Shown: piece after piece, positions 1 through 4,994 of the stretch
How the letters are laid out: each line of letters opens with the position of its first letter
Numbering within the stretch: position 1 is the first letter of the stretch
Assembly: GCA_009920585.1 (NCBI GenBank)
Contig: RFZT01000175.1
Location: 1 to 5,349 of the forward strand
Length of the DNA stretch: 5,349 bases
Reading direction: 5' to 3'
Source of the DNA: a bacterium
GTDB lineage: Bacteria; Verrucomicrobiota; Verrucomicrobiia; Chthoniobacterales; Terrimicrobiaceae
Made by a program: the position numbers and the translations under genes
Notes under the pieces: model-generated
Database searches by the model: none
Told to the model about the DNA's origin: nothing
Seen by the model: the letters and a program-made list of their open reading frames with translations, nothing else

Positions 1-423
1 ATCCTGCATCCACCCCTCGCCTACAGTGCTGGCCTCGCAGATGACAAGGCGTTGGTCGCCCGATTCGAGTCCCCGGGAGCACGTGTTCTTTTTCTCTCCG
101 ATTCCGGTCCCGACACATTTCGGAACCTTCTCGAAACGCGCCCAGACGAACTGGCTTCGGATATCCTTGTATTGGGGCATCATCATTCTGGCATCCTGCC
201 GGATGCGGGATTCATGGATGCTGTTCGTCCTTCGGTCATCGTTGTCTCGCGGCACGGGGAATTTAACGACCATGAGCAGGTCGATCTAGACTGGGTCCAA
301 TTGCTTCATGATCGAGGGATCTCGCTTTTCCAGCAAGATGAAGCCGGTGCGGTCCTCATTCATGTCTCGCGCGAGGGTTATGAGGTGGAAGGATTTCTGA
401 ACGGCCAAAAATACCGCAAGTAA
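1..423 (+). CDS. comEC: ComEC/Rec2-like DNA-uptake protein, C-terminal metallo-beta-lactamase-fold end (5' truncated)
   Basis: The frame is open from base 1 and ends at TAA 421-423, giving 140 visible residues; the start and membrane region lie outside the window. The visible part resembles the C-terminal beta-lactamase-like domain of ComEC, which follows the inner-membrane channel that carries transforming single-stranded DNA into the cytoplasm. Marks that fit are HPPLAYSAGLADDKALVARF (about residues 3-22, equivalent to the family's 'NDxSLVLRL' strand), LFLSDSG (30-36, the usual 'LLTGD' strand), LVLGHHHSG (56-64, the usual 'lkvpHHGS') and VVSRHGEFNDHE (81-92, the usual 'ISvG..N.yGHP'). The last two are altered from the consensus, so metal binding may be weak or lost. 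A lone metallo-beta-lactamase hydrolase is possible, because the diagnostic Competence domain is not visible. The family call is fairly secure; activity is not. It converges on the transpeptidase gene with 20 bp between the two ends. Confidence 0.72.
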   Translation: MLHPPLAYSAGLADDKALVARFESPGARVLFLSDSGPDTFRNLLETRPDELASDILVLGHHHSGILPDAGFMDAVRPSVIVVSRHGEFNDHEQVDLDWVQLLHDRGISLFQQDEAGAVLIHVSREGYEVEGFLNGQKYRK

Positions 424-443
424 ACCGGCGAAGCCTTATAGGA

Positions 444-926
444 TCAGGCGATGCGAACGCGCGTTCCGATTGGGATCAAATCAAAAAGTTCGGCGATGTC
501 CGCATTGCGAAGCCTCACGCAACCATGACTCGCCGGCGTGCCGATGAGGTCTTCGCGGTTGGTCCCGTGGAAATAAATGTACCGATCCTTGGTGTTCGCG
601 TTTTCCTCGTCCGTGCCCTCAAGCCAAAGAATGCGGCTGAGAATGCCATCCTGCTCGCCACCCGGTTCCGCGATGCGTCCCGTCGGTTGGCGGCTTTTGA
701 ATTCGGTCCAAAGCGGTGCCTCTGCGCCGATTTTCTCAGCCACAAGAAAGTGGCCCGTGGGTGTCTTATTGCTGCCTACCTCAAAGCCAATCCCAAACTT
801 GGAGGTGGATGCAGGCCAAGACTTGACCGGTCGTCCATTTGTTAGAAGATGAACGCACTGCTCCCCTATGTCCACGAGGACCTCCCAGTCCCCAGAGCTT
901 CGAGGTGCATCCCATTCATTAACCAT
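444..926 (-). CDS. L,D-transpeptidase, YkuD/ErfK family, small and without visible signal peptide
   Basis: The 160-residue protein is essentially one YkuD catalytic domain. The core runs from about residue 14 to the end. The N-terminal part of the domain has KFGIGFEVGSNKTPTGHF (43-60), and the active-site block is YIYFHGTN (117-123) followed by IGTPASHGCVRLRN (128-141), with nucleophile Cys136 and His120/His134. The family forms 3-3 cross-links between diaminopimelate residues of peptidoglycan or attaches proteins to it, normally outside the inner membrane. Here the N-terminus (MVNEWDAPRSSGDWEV) is polar with no hydrophobic segment, and an in-frame TAG at 951-953 rules out a longer N-terminus. 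The ATG at 926 has only a weak GAG upstream. An in-frame GTG at 873-875 is preceded by GGGAGG with 5 bases between and would give a 143-residue protein that keeps the whole domain. The gene diverges from asd with 13 bp between starts. Family call is strong; substrate, location and exact start are unsettled. Confidence 0.88.
   Translation of the reverse strand: MVNEWDAPRSSGDWEVLVDIGEQCVHLLTNGRPVKSWPASTSKFGIGFEVGSNKTPTGHFLVAEKIGAEAPLWTEFKSRQPTGRIAEPGGEQDGILSRILWLEGTDEENANTKDRYIYFHGTNREDLIGTPASHGCVRLRNADIAELFDLIPIGTRVRIA
881..886 (-). promoter_or_regulatory. Possible Shine-Dalgarno for an alternative GTG start of the L,D-transpeptidase
   Basis: Read on the minus strand, GGGAGG lies 5 bases before the in-frame GTG at 873-875. 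It is a better ribosome-binding site than anything before the ATG at 926. Using it would trim 17 residues that precede the conserved domain and would widen the gap to the asd start to 64 bp. It could equally be chance inside coding sequence. Confidence 0.3.
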
Positions 927-939
927 ATTCTCAAATACT

Positions 940-1926
940 ATGTCGAAATCCTATCGTGTCGCAATCGTTGGTGCGTCTGGAGCTGTCGGAGTCGAAATGC
1001 TTCGAGTCATGGAACGCCGTAACTTTCCGGTGTCGAGCCTTCGCCTCCTAGCCTCGCCGCGTTCTTCCGGCAAGACGCTGACCTTCCGCGGAGAATCCCA
1101 CACGATCAAGCCGCTTAATATGAATTCGTTTGAGGATATCGACATTGCGATTTTTAGCGCGGGGGGATCGATCTCCCGCGATTTCGCACCCGAGGCCGTC
1201 CGTCACGGGGCTGTCGTGGTGGATAATTCCTCCGCCTTTCGGATGCACGCCGACGTTCCGCTCGTGGTTCCCGAAATCAACGGCGCCGATGTCAAAAACC
1301 ACAAGGGCATCTTGGCCAATCCGAATTGCACCACTGCCATCACCCTCCTTGCGCTCTACCCCCTGCACCGCCAATTCGGCGTGAAGCGGATTTTTGCCTC
1401 CAGCTACCAAGCCGTCTCGGGAGCCGGTGCCCGCGCCATCGATGAACTCCGCCATCAGACCGATTGTGTGGCGAAGCACAAACCGATCCTAAAGGAGATA
1501 TTCCCTCATCAGATCGCCTTCAACGTGATCCCACAGGTCGATTCCTTCCTCGATACCGGCTACACGAAAGAGGAAATGAAAATGCAAAATGAGGGCCGTC
1601 GCATCATGCATCTGCCCAATTTTAAAGCCTCCGTCACCTGTGTGAGAACGCCTGTCTACCGAGCCCACTCGATCGCGGTCAGTGCGGAATTTGAAAAACC
1701 CGTCAACCTTGAAGACGCCCGCTCTGCTCTCTCGAAGGCTCCCGGTCTCCAATTTCTTGACGATGGCTACCCGATGCCTCTGGATTCGGCAGGAAAGGAC
1801 GATTGCTTCGCTGGTCGTCTTCGACTCGATTGCGCGATGGAAAATGGTCTCGCTCTCTGGATCTGTGGCGATCAGTTGCTCAAAGGTGCCGCCCTTAACG
1901 CCATTCAAATCGCCGAATTACTCTGA
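940..1926 (+). CDS. asd: Aspartate-semialdehyde dehydrogenase
   Basis: This 328-residue enzyme reduces beta-aspartyl phosphate to aspartate semialdehyde with NADPH, in the cytoplasm. It is the branch point to lysine/diaminopimelate, threonine and methionine. The N-terminal Rossmann motif VGASGAVG spans residues 10-17, VVDNSSAFR is at 93-101 and VPEING at 110-115. The catalytic cysteine is Cys130 in ANPNCTT, SYQAVSGAG (155-163) follows, and the substrate-binding RTPVYRAHS block (236-244) carries the family's conserved His243. Length and motif order match the bacterial family. The ATG at 940 was chosen because MSKSYRVAIVGASG is the normal N-terminus; an in-frame ATG at 868 would add 24 residues lying inside the opposite-strand gene. 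There is no Shine-Dalgarno before ATG 940. TATTCT at 926-931 could be a -10 element for a very short or absent leader, but this is weak. No clear terminator follows before rnpB. Confidence 0.96.
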   Translation: MSKSYRVAIVGASGAVGVEMLRVMERRNFPVSSLRLLASPRSSGKTLTFRGESHTIKPLNMNSFEDIDIAIFSAGGSISRDFAPEAVRHGAVVVDNSSAFRMHADVPLVVPEINGADVKNHKGILANPNCTTAITLLALYPLHRQFGVKRIFASSYQAVSGAGARAIDELRHQTDCVAKHKPILKEIFPHQIAFNVIPQVDSFLDTGYTKEEMKMQNEGRRIMHLPNFKASVTCVRTPVYRAHSIAVSAEFEKPVNLEDARSALSKAPGLQFLDDGYPMPLDSAGKDDCFAGRLRLDCAMENGLALWICGDQLLKGAALNAIQIAELL

Positions 1927-1951
1927 CCTTTCGCTTTCCGAAATTGACGTC

Positions 1952-1979
1952 TTGCGCATCCTCCCGCGTTGACTACCTT
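1952..1979 (+). promoter_or_regulatory. Putative promoter of rnpB
   Basis: A -35-like TTGCGC (1952-1957) and a -10-like TACCTT (1974-1979) are separated by 16 bp. Transcription would start about 7 bases after the -10, at the base of helix P1 (1987). The hexamers match the sigma-70 consensus only partly. Support comes mainly from position and from the near-identical arrangement before ssrA (TTGCGT-N16-TACTTT). A stronger single hexamer, TTGACG (1944-1949), has no good -10 at normal spacing. Confidence 0.4.
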
Positions 1980-1985
1980 GACCAG

Positions 1986-2409
1986 TGATGGCGGACGGTC
2001 GCTCTGGGTATGCCGCAAGGCTGCGTGGAGAGGAAAGTCCGGACACCATAAGGCATCATGCCGTGGAGAACACGCGGGAAACCGAGGCGAAAGCTGCGGT
2101 TGACGGAAAGTGTCACAGAAAACAAACCGCCGTAGCGCGAAAGCGTGTCGGTAAGGGTGAAAAGGCGGGGTAAGAGCCCACCGCCCCAAGCGCAAGCAAG
2201 GGGGCACGAAAAACCCCATGTGGTGCAAGACAGAACAGGAGAGGATCGGGTCGCCTGCCCGCTTCGCCGCGCAAGTGGCGGGACTCTCCGGGTATTGGTC
2301 GCAGCTCGCAAGGGCTGCCTCCCGCCGCAAGGTGTGGGGCAAGACAAATGACCGTCCACGCCGGTGGCGCAAGCCATCGGCCGGACAGAATCCGGCTTAC
2401 AGCCATCCC
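1986..2409 (+). ncRNA. rnpB: RNase P RNA (bacterial, class A-like)
   Basis: This is the catalytic RNA that cuts 5' leaders from pre-tRNAs and pre-tmRNA, working with the RnpA protein. Conserved blocks appear in the right order: GAGAGGAAAGTCCGGAC (2028-2044), ACAGAAAACAAACCGCCG (2115-2132), GGTAAGGGTGAAA (2150-2162), GTAAGAGCCCACCGCC (2170-2185) and ACAGAATCCGGCTTAC (2385-2400). The ends close by P1, GATGGC (1987-1992) with GCCATC (2402-2407), and by a perfect 8-bp P2, GGACGGTC (1993-2000) with GACCGTCC (2350-2357). GNRA-capped hairpins include 2135-2146 (GAAA), 2265-2280 (GCAA) and 2301-2318 (GCAA). Together with the length of about 420 nt and the E. coli-like stretch before P2 (CCGGGTA, then AAATGACCGTCC), this suggests class A. 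The ends are inferred from P1 and may be off by a few bases. Several long open frames across the gene on both strands are not coding. Confidence 0.97.
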
Positions 2410-2412
2410 CAA

Positions 2413-2452
2413 GCGGGGGCATTTCAGAAATGAGGTGCCCCCGTCCTTTTTT
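2413..2452 (+). terminator. Intrinsic terminator of rnpB
   Basis: CGGGGGCA (2414-2421) pairs with TGCCCCCG (2436-2443). The stem continues inward through two U-G pairs and TCA/TGA to a GAAA tetraloop (2427-2430), for 13 stacked pairs in all. TCC and six T residues (2447-2452) follow. It lies 6 bases after helix P1 of RNase P RNA, so it should end the rnpB transcript before the citrate synthase gene. Confidence 0.9.
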
Positions 2453-2521
2453 GCCAAAACGTTGCTGGAATGTCTTTTCTTTCGATTTCGAACCGTTCAT
2501 CATTTCTGCACTCTCTCCAAA

Positions 2522-2527
2522 CATAAT
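2522..2527 (+). promoter_or_regulatory. Possible -10 element directly upstream of gltA
   Basis: CATAAT matches the sigma-70 -10 consensus at 5 of 6 positions and lies 6 bases before the ATG at 2534, inside the A/T-rich stretch ATAATAAAATT. The rnpB terminator upstream means the operon needs its own promoter in 2453-2533. If this element is used, transcription would begin at or next to the start codon. No convincing -35 is seen at 16-18 bp. Confidence 0.25.
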
Positions 2528-2533
2528 AAAATT

Positions 2534-3661
2534 ATGCCTGTAATCGCAAAAGGACTCGAAGGAATCGTAGCCAACTCAACCAGCCTCAGCGAGGTTCTCG
2601 GTCAAGAGGGTGTTCTCATTTACGGTGGTTACAACATCAACGAGCTGGCCGGCAAGGCCACCTACGAAGAAGTTGTTCATCTCCTCTGGCATGGAGAATT
2701 ACCCAACCGCGCTCAACTCGACTCCCTCTCTCGCAAGCTCCGCTCCGCCCGTGAGCTTCCCTCTCAGGTTGTGGATTTCCTCCGCTCCGTGCCGAAAGAA
2801 TCCGGTCCGATGGACGTGATTCGAACGGCTGTTTCGATGCTCGGTCTTTACGATAAAAACTCAAAGGACGAAAGCGCCGCCGCCAACTACGACCGCGCAG
2901 TCAGTATTACGGCCAAGATTGGCGTGATCGCCGCTTATTTTCACCGCGCTCGCAATGGGCTCGAGCTTCCTGCCGTTCGCACCGATCTCGGTGAGGCCGC
3001 TCATTTTCTTTACCTCCTGAATGGCGTCGAACCGACAGCCGAGGCCACGCGCACACTCGATGTCGCTTACGTTCTCCATGCCGACCACGGCATGAATGCT
3101 TCGACCTTCTCGGCCCGCGTCACTATCGCCACCCTCTCGGATATGTATTCCGCCATCACCTCAGCGATCGGAACCCTCAAGGGCCCGCTCCACGGCGGTG
3201 CGAATGAAGGTGTGATCCACATGCTCCAGGAAATCGGCAGTGAGGAAAATGTCGACGCCTGGGTTGAAAATGCGCTCGAGCAGAAGAAAAAAATCATGGG
3301 CATCGGCCATCGCGTTTACAAGGTTCTCGATCCTCGCGCTCCGCACCTCCGCGAAATGGCGATCGTCCTCAGCAACCAACTCGGTGAGCCGAAGTGGATC
3401 CGCATGAGCGAACGCATCGCGACCATCATGCGTGAGCGCAAGGGCCTCAATGCCAATGTCGATTTCTACTCCGCGACCGTCTACTACTCGATGGGCATCC
3501 CGACCGATATGTTCACTCCCGTCTTCGCTATCGCCCGCGCATCGGGATGGACCGGTCACGTGATGGAACAACTCGCTGATAACCGCCTCTACAGGCCGCT
3601 CAGCGAATACACCGGCCCAGCCGTCGGCAAGGTTTACACGCCCGTCGACCAGCGTCCATGA
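2534..3661 (+). CDS. gltA: Citrate synthase (short, 375-residue type)
   Basis: This cytoplasmic enzyme condenses acetyl-CoA with oxaloacetate to citrate, entering the TCA cycle. The active-site motifs are all present: HADHGMNAS (182-190, His185), GPLHGGANEGV (217-227, His220, the catalytic histidine of the family), GIGHRVYKVLDPRAP (256-270, His259/Arg260), NVDFYSATVYYSMGIP (308-323, catalytic Asp310) and FTPVFAIARASGWTGH (327-342, Arg335). Length fits the shorter citrate/2-methylcitrate synthase group rather than the roughly 430-residue NADH-sensitive E. coli enzyme. 2-methylcitrate synthase cannot be excluded from sequence alone, but no prp genes are nearby. The ATG at 2534 was chosen because MPVIAKGLEGIVANST is a normal start; the open frame extends back 62 codons, but that part lies in the rnpB 3' end and its terminator. 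No Shine-Dalgarno is visible. Its TGA overlaps the next gene's ATG by four bases (ATGA), the first gene of a probable three-gene operon. Confidence 0.95.
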   Translation: MPVIAKGLEGIVANSTSLSEVLGQEGVLIYGGYNINELAGKATYEEVVHLLWHGELPNRAQLDSLSRKLRSARELPSQVVDFLRSVPKESGPMDVIRTAVSMLGLYDKNSKDESAAANYDRAVSITAKIGVIAAYFHRARNGLELPAVRTDLGEAAHFLYLLNGVEPTAEATRTLDVAYVLHADHGMNASTFSARVTIATLSDMYSAITSAIGTLKGPLHGGANEGVIHMLQEIGSEENVDAWVENALEQKKKIMGIGHRVYKVLDPRAPHLREMAIVLSNQLGEPKWIRMSERIATIMRERKGLNANVDFYSATVYYSMGIPTDMFTPVFAIARASGWTGHVMEQLADNRLYRPLSEYTGPAVGKVYTPVDQRP

Positions 3662-4326
3662 ATCTCCGCCTGAGGGCACGCAACCTCGAGCGCTCCTTTC
3701 GTATCGGAGGCTCTCAGATTCCCGTGTTGCGAGGCATCGACCTCGACATTGTCGCTGGTGAGTCTGTCTTTCTTTGCGGAGCCAGTGGCGCCGGTAAGAC
3801 CACTCTGCTGTACACCCTAGCCGGTCTGGAAACTCCGGAATCCGGAACGGTCGAGTTTGAGGGTCAGTCGCTTTACAGCCTTTCTGGAAATGCCCTCGCT
3901 CGCCTTCGCAACCAGCACATGGGATTTGTTTTTCAATCCTATTTCTTGCTTCCCGAGCTCACAGCGCTAGAGAACGCCCTTGTTCCGGCGATGATTCGCG
4001 GCACCTCGGCTCAGGCTCGCGCCATGGAACTTCTCGAACGCGTCGGTCTCCGCGACCGTATGCAGCATCTTCCTGCGGAGCTCAGCGGCGGCGAGCAACA
4101 GCGCGTCGCCATCGCCCGCTCGCTGATCAACGATCCCTCCATCCTCTTCGCGGACGAACCCACCGGCAACCTAGACTCAAAAAATGGAGAGGTCATCATG
4201 GCCCTGCTCCTCGATCTTGCACGGGATGGAGGACGCACTCTCGTTGTGGTGACGCATGATGAACACCTCGCTCAACGTGGCGATCGCACCGTGCGCATCG
4301 TGGATGGCCGCCTCGATAGCCACTGA
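3658..4326 (+). CDS. lolD: LolD-type ABC transporter ATP-binding protein (lipoprotein release/MacB-like subfamily)
   Basis: This 222-residue protein is a complete ABC ATPase domain. It has Walker A GASGAGKT (41-48), Q-loop Gln93 in FVFQSYFLLPELTALEN (90-106), signature LSGGEQQR (142-149), Walker B ILFADEP with catalytic Glu167, D-loop NLDS (171-174) and switch His200 in VVVTHD. The phrases LPELTALENALVPAMI and ADEPTGNLDS are typical of the LolD/MacB/FtsE group. LolD powers extraction of outer-membrane lipoproteins from the inner membrane by LolCE-type permeases; that substrate is inferred from similarity, and a MacB-like or other export role is possible. No membrane partner is encoded on either side in this window. 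The start overlaps the gltA stop (ATGA), has no Shine-Dalgarno, and is probably reached by translational coupling. The stop is 1 nt before recR. Confidence 0.88.
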   Translation: MNLRLRARNLERSFRIGGSQIPVLRGIDLDIVAGESVFLCGASGAGKTTLLYTLAGLETPESGTVEFEGQSLYSLSGNALARLRNQHMGFVFQSYFLLPELTALENALVPAMIRGTSAQARAMELLERVGLRDRMQHLPAELSGGEQQRVAIARSLINDPSILFADEPTGNLDSKNGEVIMALLLDLARDGGRTLVVVTHDEHLAQRGDRTVRIVDGRLDSH

Positions 4327-4327
4327 C

Positions 4328-4930
4328 ATGCCGCTCGACTACCCGGCCCCATTTATCAACCTCACTCGGGAACTCCGTCGCCTCCCTGGCATCGGACCTC
4401 GAAGTGCCGAGCGAATCGCCCTCTGGCTACTCAGCCATAAAGACGCCCGGCCTGCCGAACTCGCTCGCGCAACCACGCTAGCCTCCGCCAGCCTCCATTC
4501 GTGCTACAAGTGCGGATTTTTTGCCATCGAGGAACTTTGCGAGATTTGCCAGCAACCTTCGCGTCAAGGTCGCGAACTCTGCGTCATCGAGCAATCCACC
4601 GACATTCTCCCCCTCGAGCGCAGTGGTGTTTTCACTGGCCTCTACCACGCCTTGGGTGGCCGCCTCGCTCCGCTCGACCATGTCGGTCCCGATGAGCTTC
4701 GTATCGCCAGCCTTATCGAGCGCATTCGTGACGAGTCTCCCGCCGAGATTATCCTGGCCCTCAGCGCCGACGTCGAAGGCGAGGCCACCACAAACTACCT
4801 TATCGAAATTCTCGCCCCGCTCGGCGTTCGCACCACCCGTATCGCCCACGGCCTCCCTGCCGGCGGAGGGCTTGAGCACGCGGATCAACTCACCCTCCAG
4901 CGCGCCCTCACCGGACGACGCCCCGCCTAA
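4328..4930 (+). CDS. recR: Recombination mediator protein RecR
   Basis: RecR works with RecO (and RecF) to load RecA onto SSB-coated single-stranded DNA at gaps and stalled forks. The 200-residue length is normal. Domains in order are a helix-hairpin-helix LRRLPGIGPRSAERIALWLL (16-35), a four-cysteine zinc finger (Cys59, Cys62, Cys71, Cys74), a Toprim domain beginning LCVIEQSTDILPLERSG (84-100) with HALGGRLAPLDHVGPDEL (107-124) and LSADVEGEATTNYL (145-158), and the C-terminal RIAHGLPAGGGLEHADQLTLQRAL (171-194). The ATG at 4328 gives the usual N-terminus; the frame is open to ATG 4256, but those residues overlap lolD. It starts 1 nt after the lolD stop, without a Shine-Dalgarno, so coupled translation is likely. 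This is not the common dnaX-ybaB-recR setting. The gene ends 64 bp before tmRNA, and no clear terminator is visible in the gap. Confidence 0.96.
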   Translation: MPLDYPAPFINLTRELRRLPGIGPRSAERIALWLLSHKDARPAELARATTLASASLHSCYKCGFFAIEELCEICQQPSRQGRELCVIEQSTDILPLERSGVFTGLYHALGGRLAPLDHVGPDELRIASLIERIRDESPAEIILALSADVEGEATTNYLIEILAPLGVRTTRIAHGLPAGGGLEHADQLTLQRALTGRRPA

Positions 4931-4938
4931 AAAATCTC

Positions 4939-4969
4939 TTTTTCAAACAGTCCCTTGCGTTTTGAAAAA
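4939..4969. repeat. Imperfect inverted repeat between recR and ssrA
   Basis: TTTTTCAAAC (4939-4948) faces GTTTTGAAAAA (4959-4969), complementary apart from one extra base, with a 10-bp spacer. It overlaps the putative ssrA -35 box. It could be a weak hairpin after recR or an operator-like site. It lacks a GC-rich stem followed by T residues, so it is not a convincing terminator, and A/T-rich chance symmetry is possible. Confidence 0.3.
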
Positions 4970-4982
4970 ACGAGGTTACTTT
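4955..4982 (+). promoter_or_regulatory. Putative promoter of ssrA
   Basis: TTGCGT (4955-4960) and TACTTT (4977-4982) are separated by 16 bp, the same layout as upstream of rnpB. Transcription would start near 4989, leaving a leader of about six bases before mature tmRNA at 4995. RNase P removes such leaders from tmRNA in well-studied bacteria. The hexamers are poor sigma-70 matches, so the call rests on the shared pattern and position. Confidence 0.38.
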
Positions 4983-4994
4983 GTTTTTCTAATT

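Noticed and set aside
868..939. A longer asd start giving 24 extra residues
   Set aside because: The extension overlaps the start of the opposite-strand transpeptidase gene and precedes the normal Rossmann-fold N-terminus.
1929..1943. Small hairpin TTTCG/CGAAA after asd as a terminator
   Set aside because: It has only 5 pairs, is A/T-rich and has no T run after it.
1944..1982. Three copies of TTGAC before rnpB (1944, 1969, 1978) as a regulator-binding repeat
   Set aside because: The five-base units are irregularly spaced (25 and 9 bp), which is easily chance.
1973..2524. Long open frames across 1905-2524 on the minus strand (183, 155 and 114 residues)
   Set aside because: They lie over rnpB and its terminator, whose conserved blocks and helices explain the sequence. 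The translations are Arg/Pro/Cys-rich with no recognisable domain.
2348..2533. A 62-codon N-terminal extension of citrate synthase
   Set aside because: It would be encoded by the 3' end of rnpB and its terminator hairpin. The conserved citrate synthase sequence begins at ATG 2534.
3161..3679. A 172-residue minus-strand open frame under gltA
   Set aside because: It is antisense to a confidently identified citrate synthase and arises from codon bias; no domain was recognised.
4256..4327. A longer recR start inside lolD
   Set aside because: The extra residues are an out-of-frame reading of the conserved lolD C-terminus; MPLDYPAPF at 4328 matches the usual RecR beginning.
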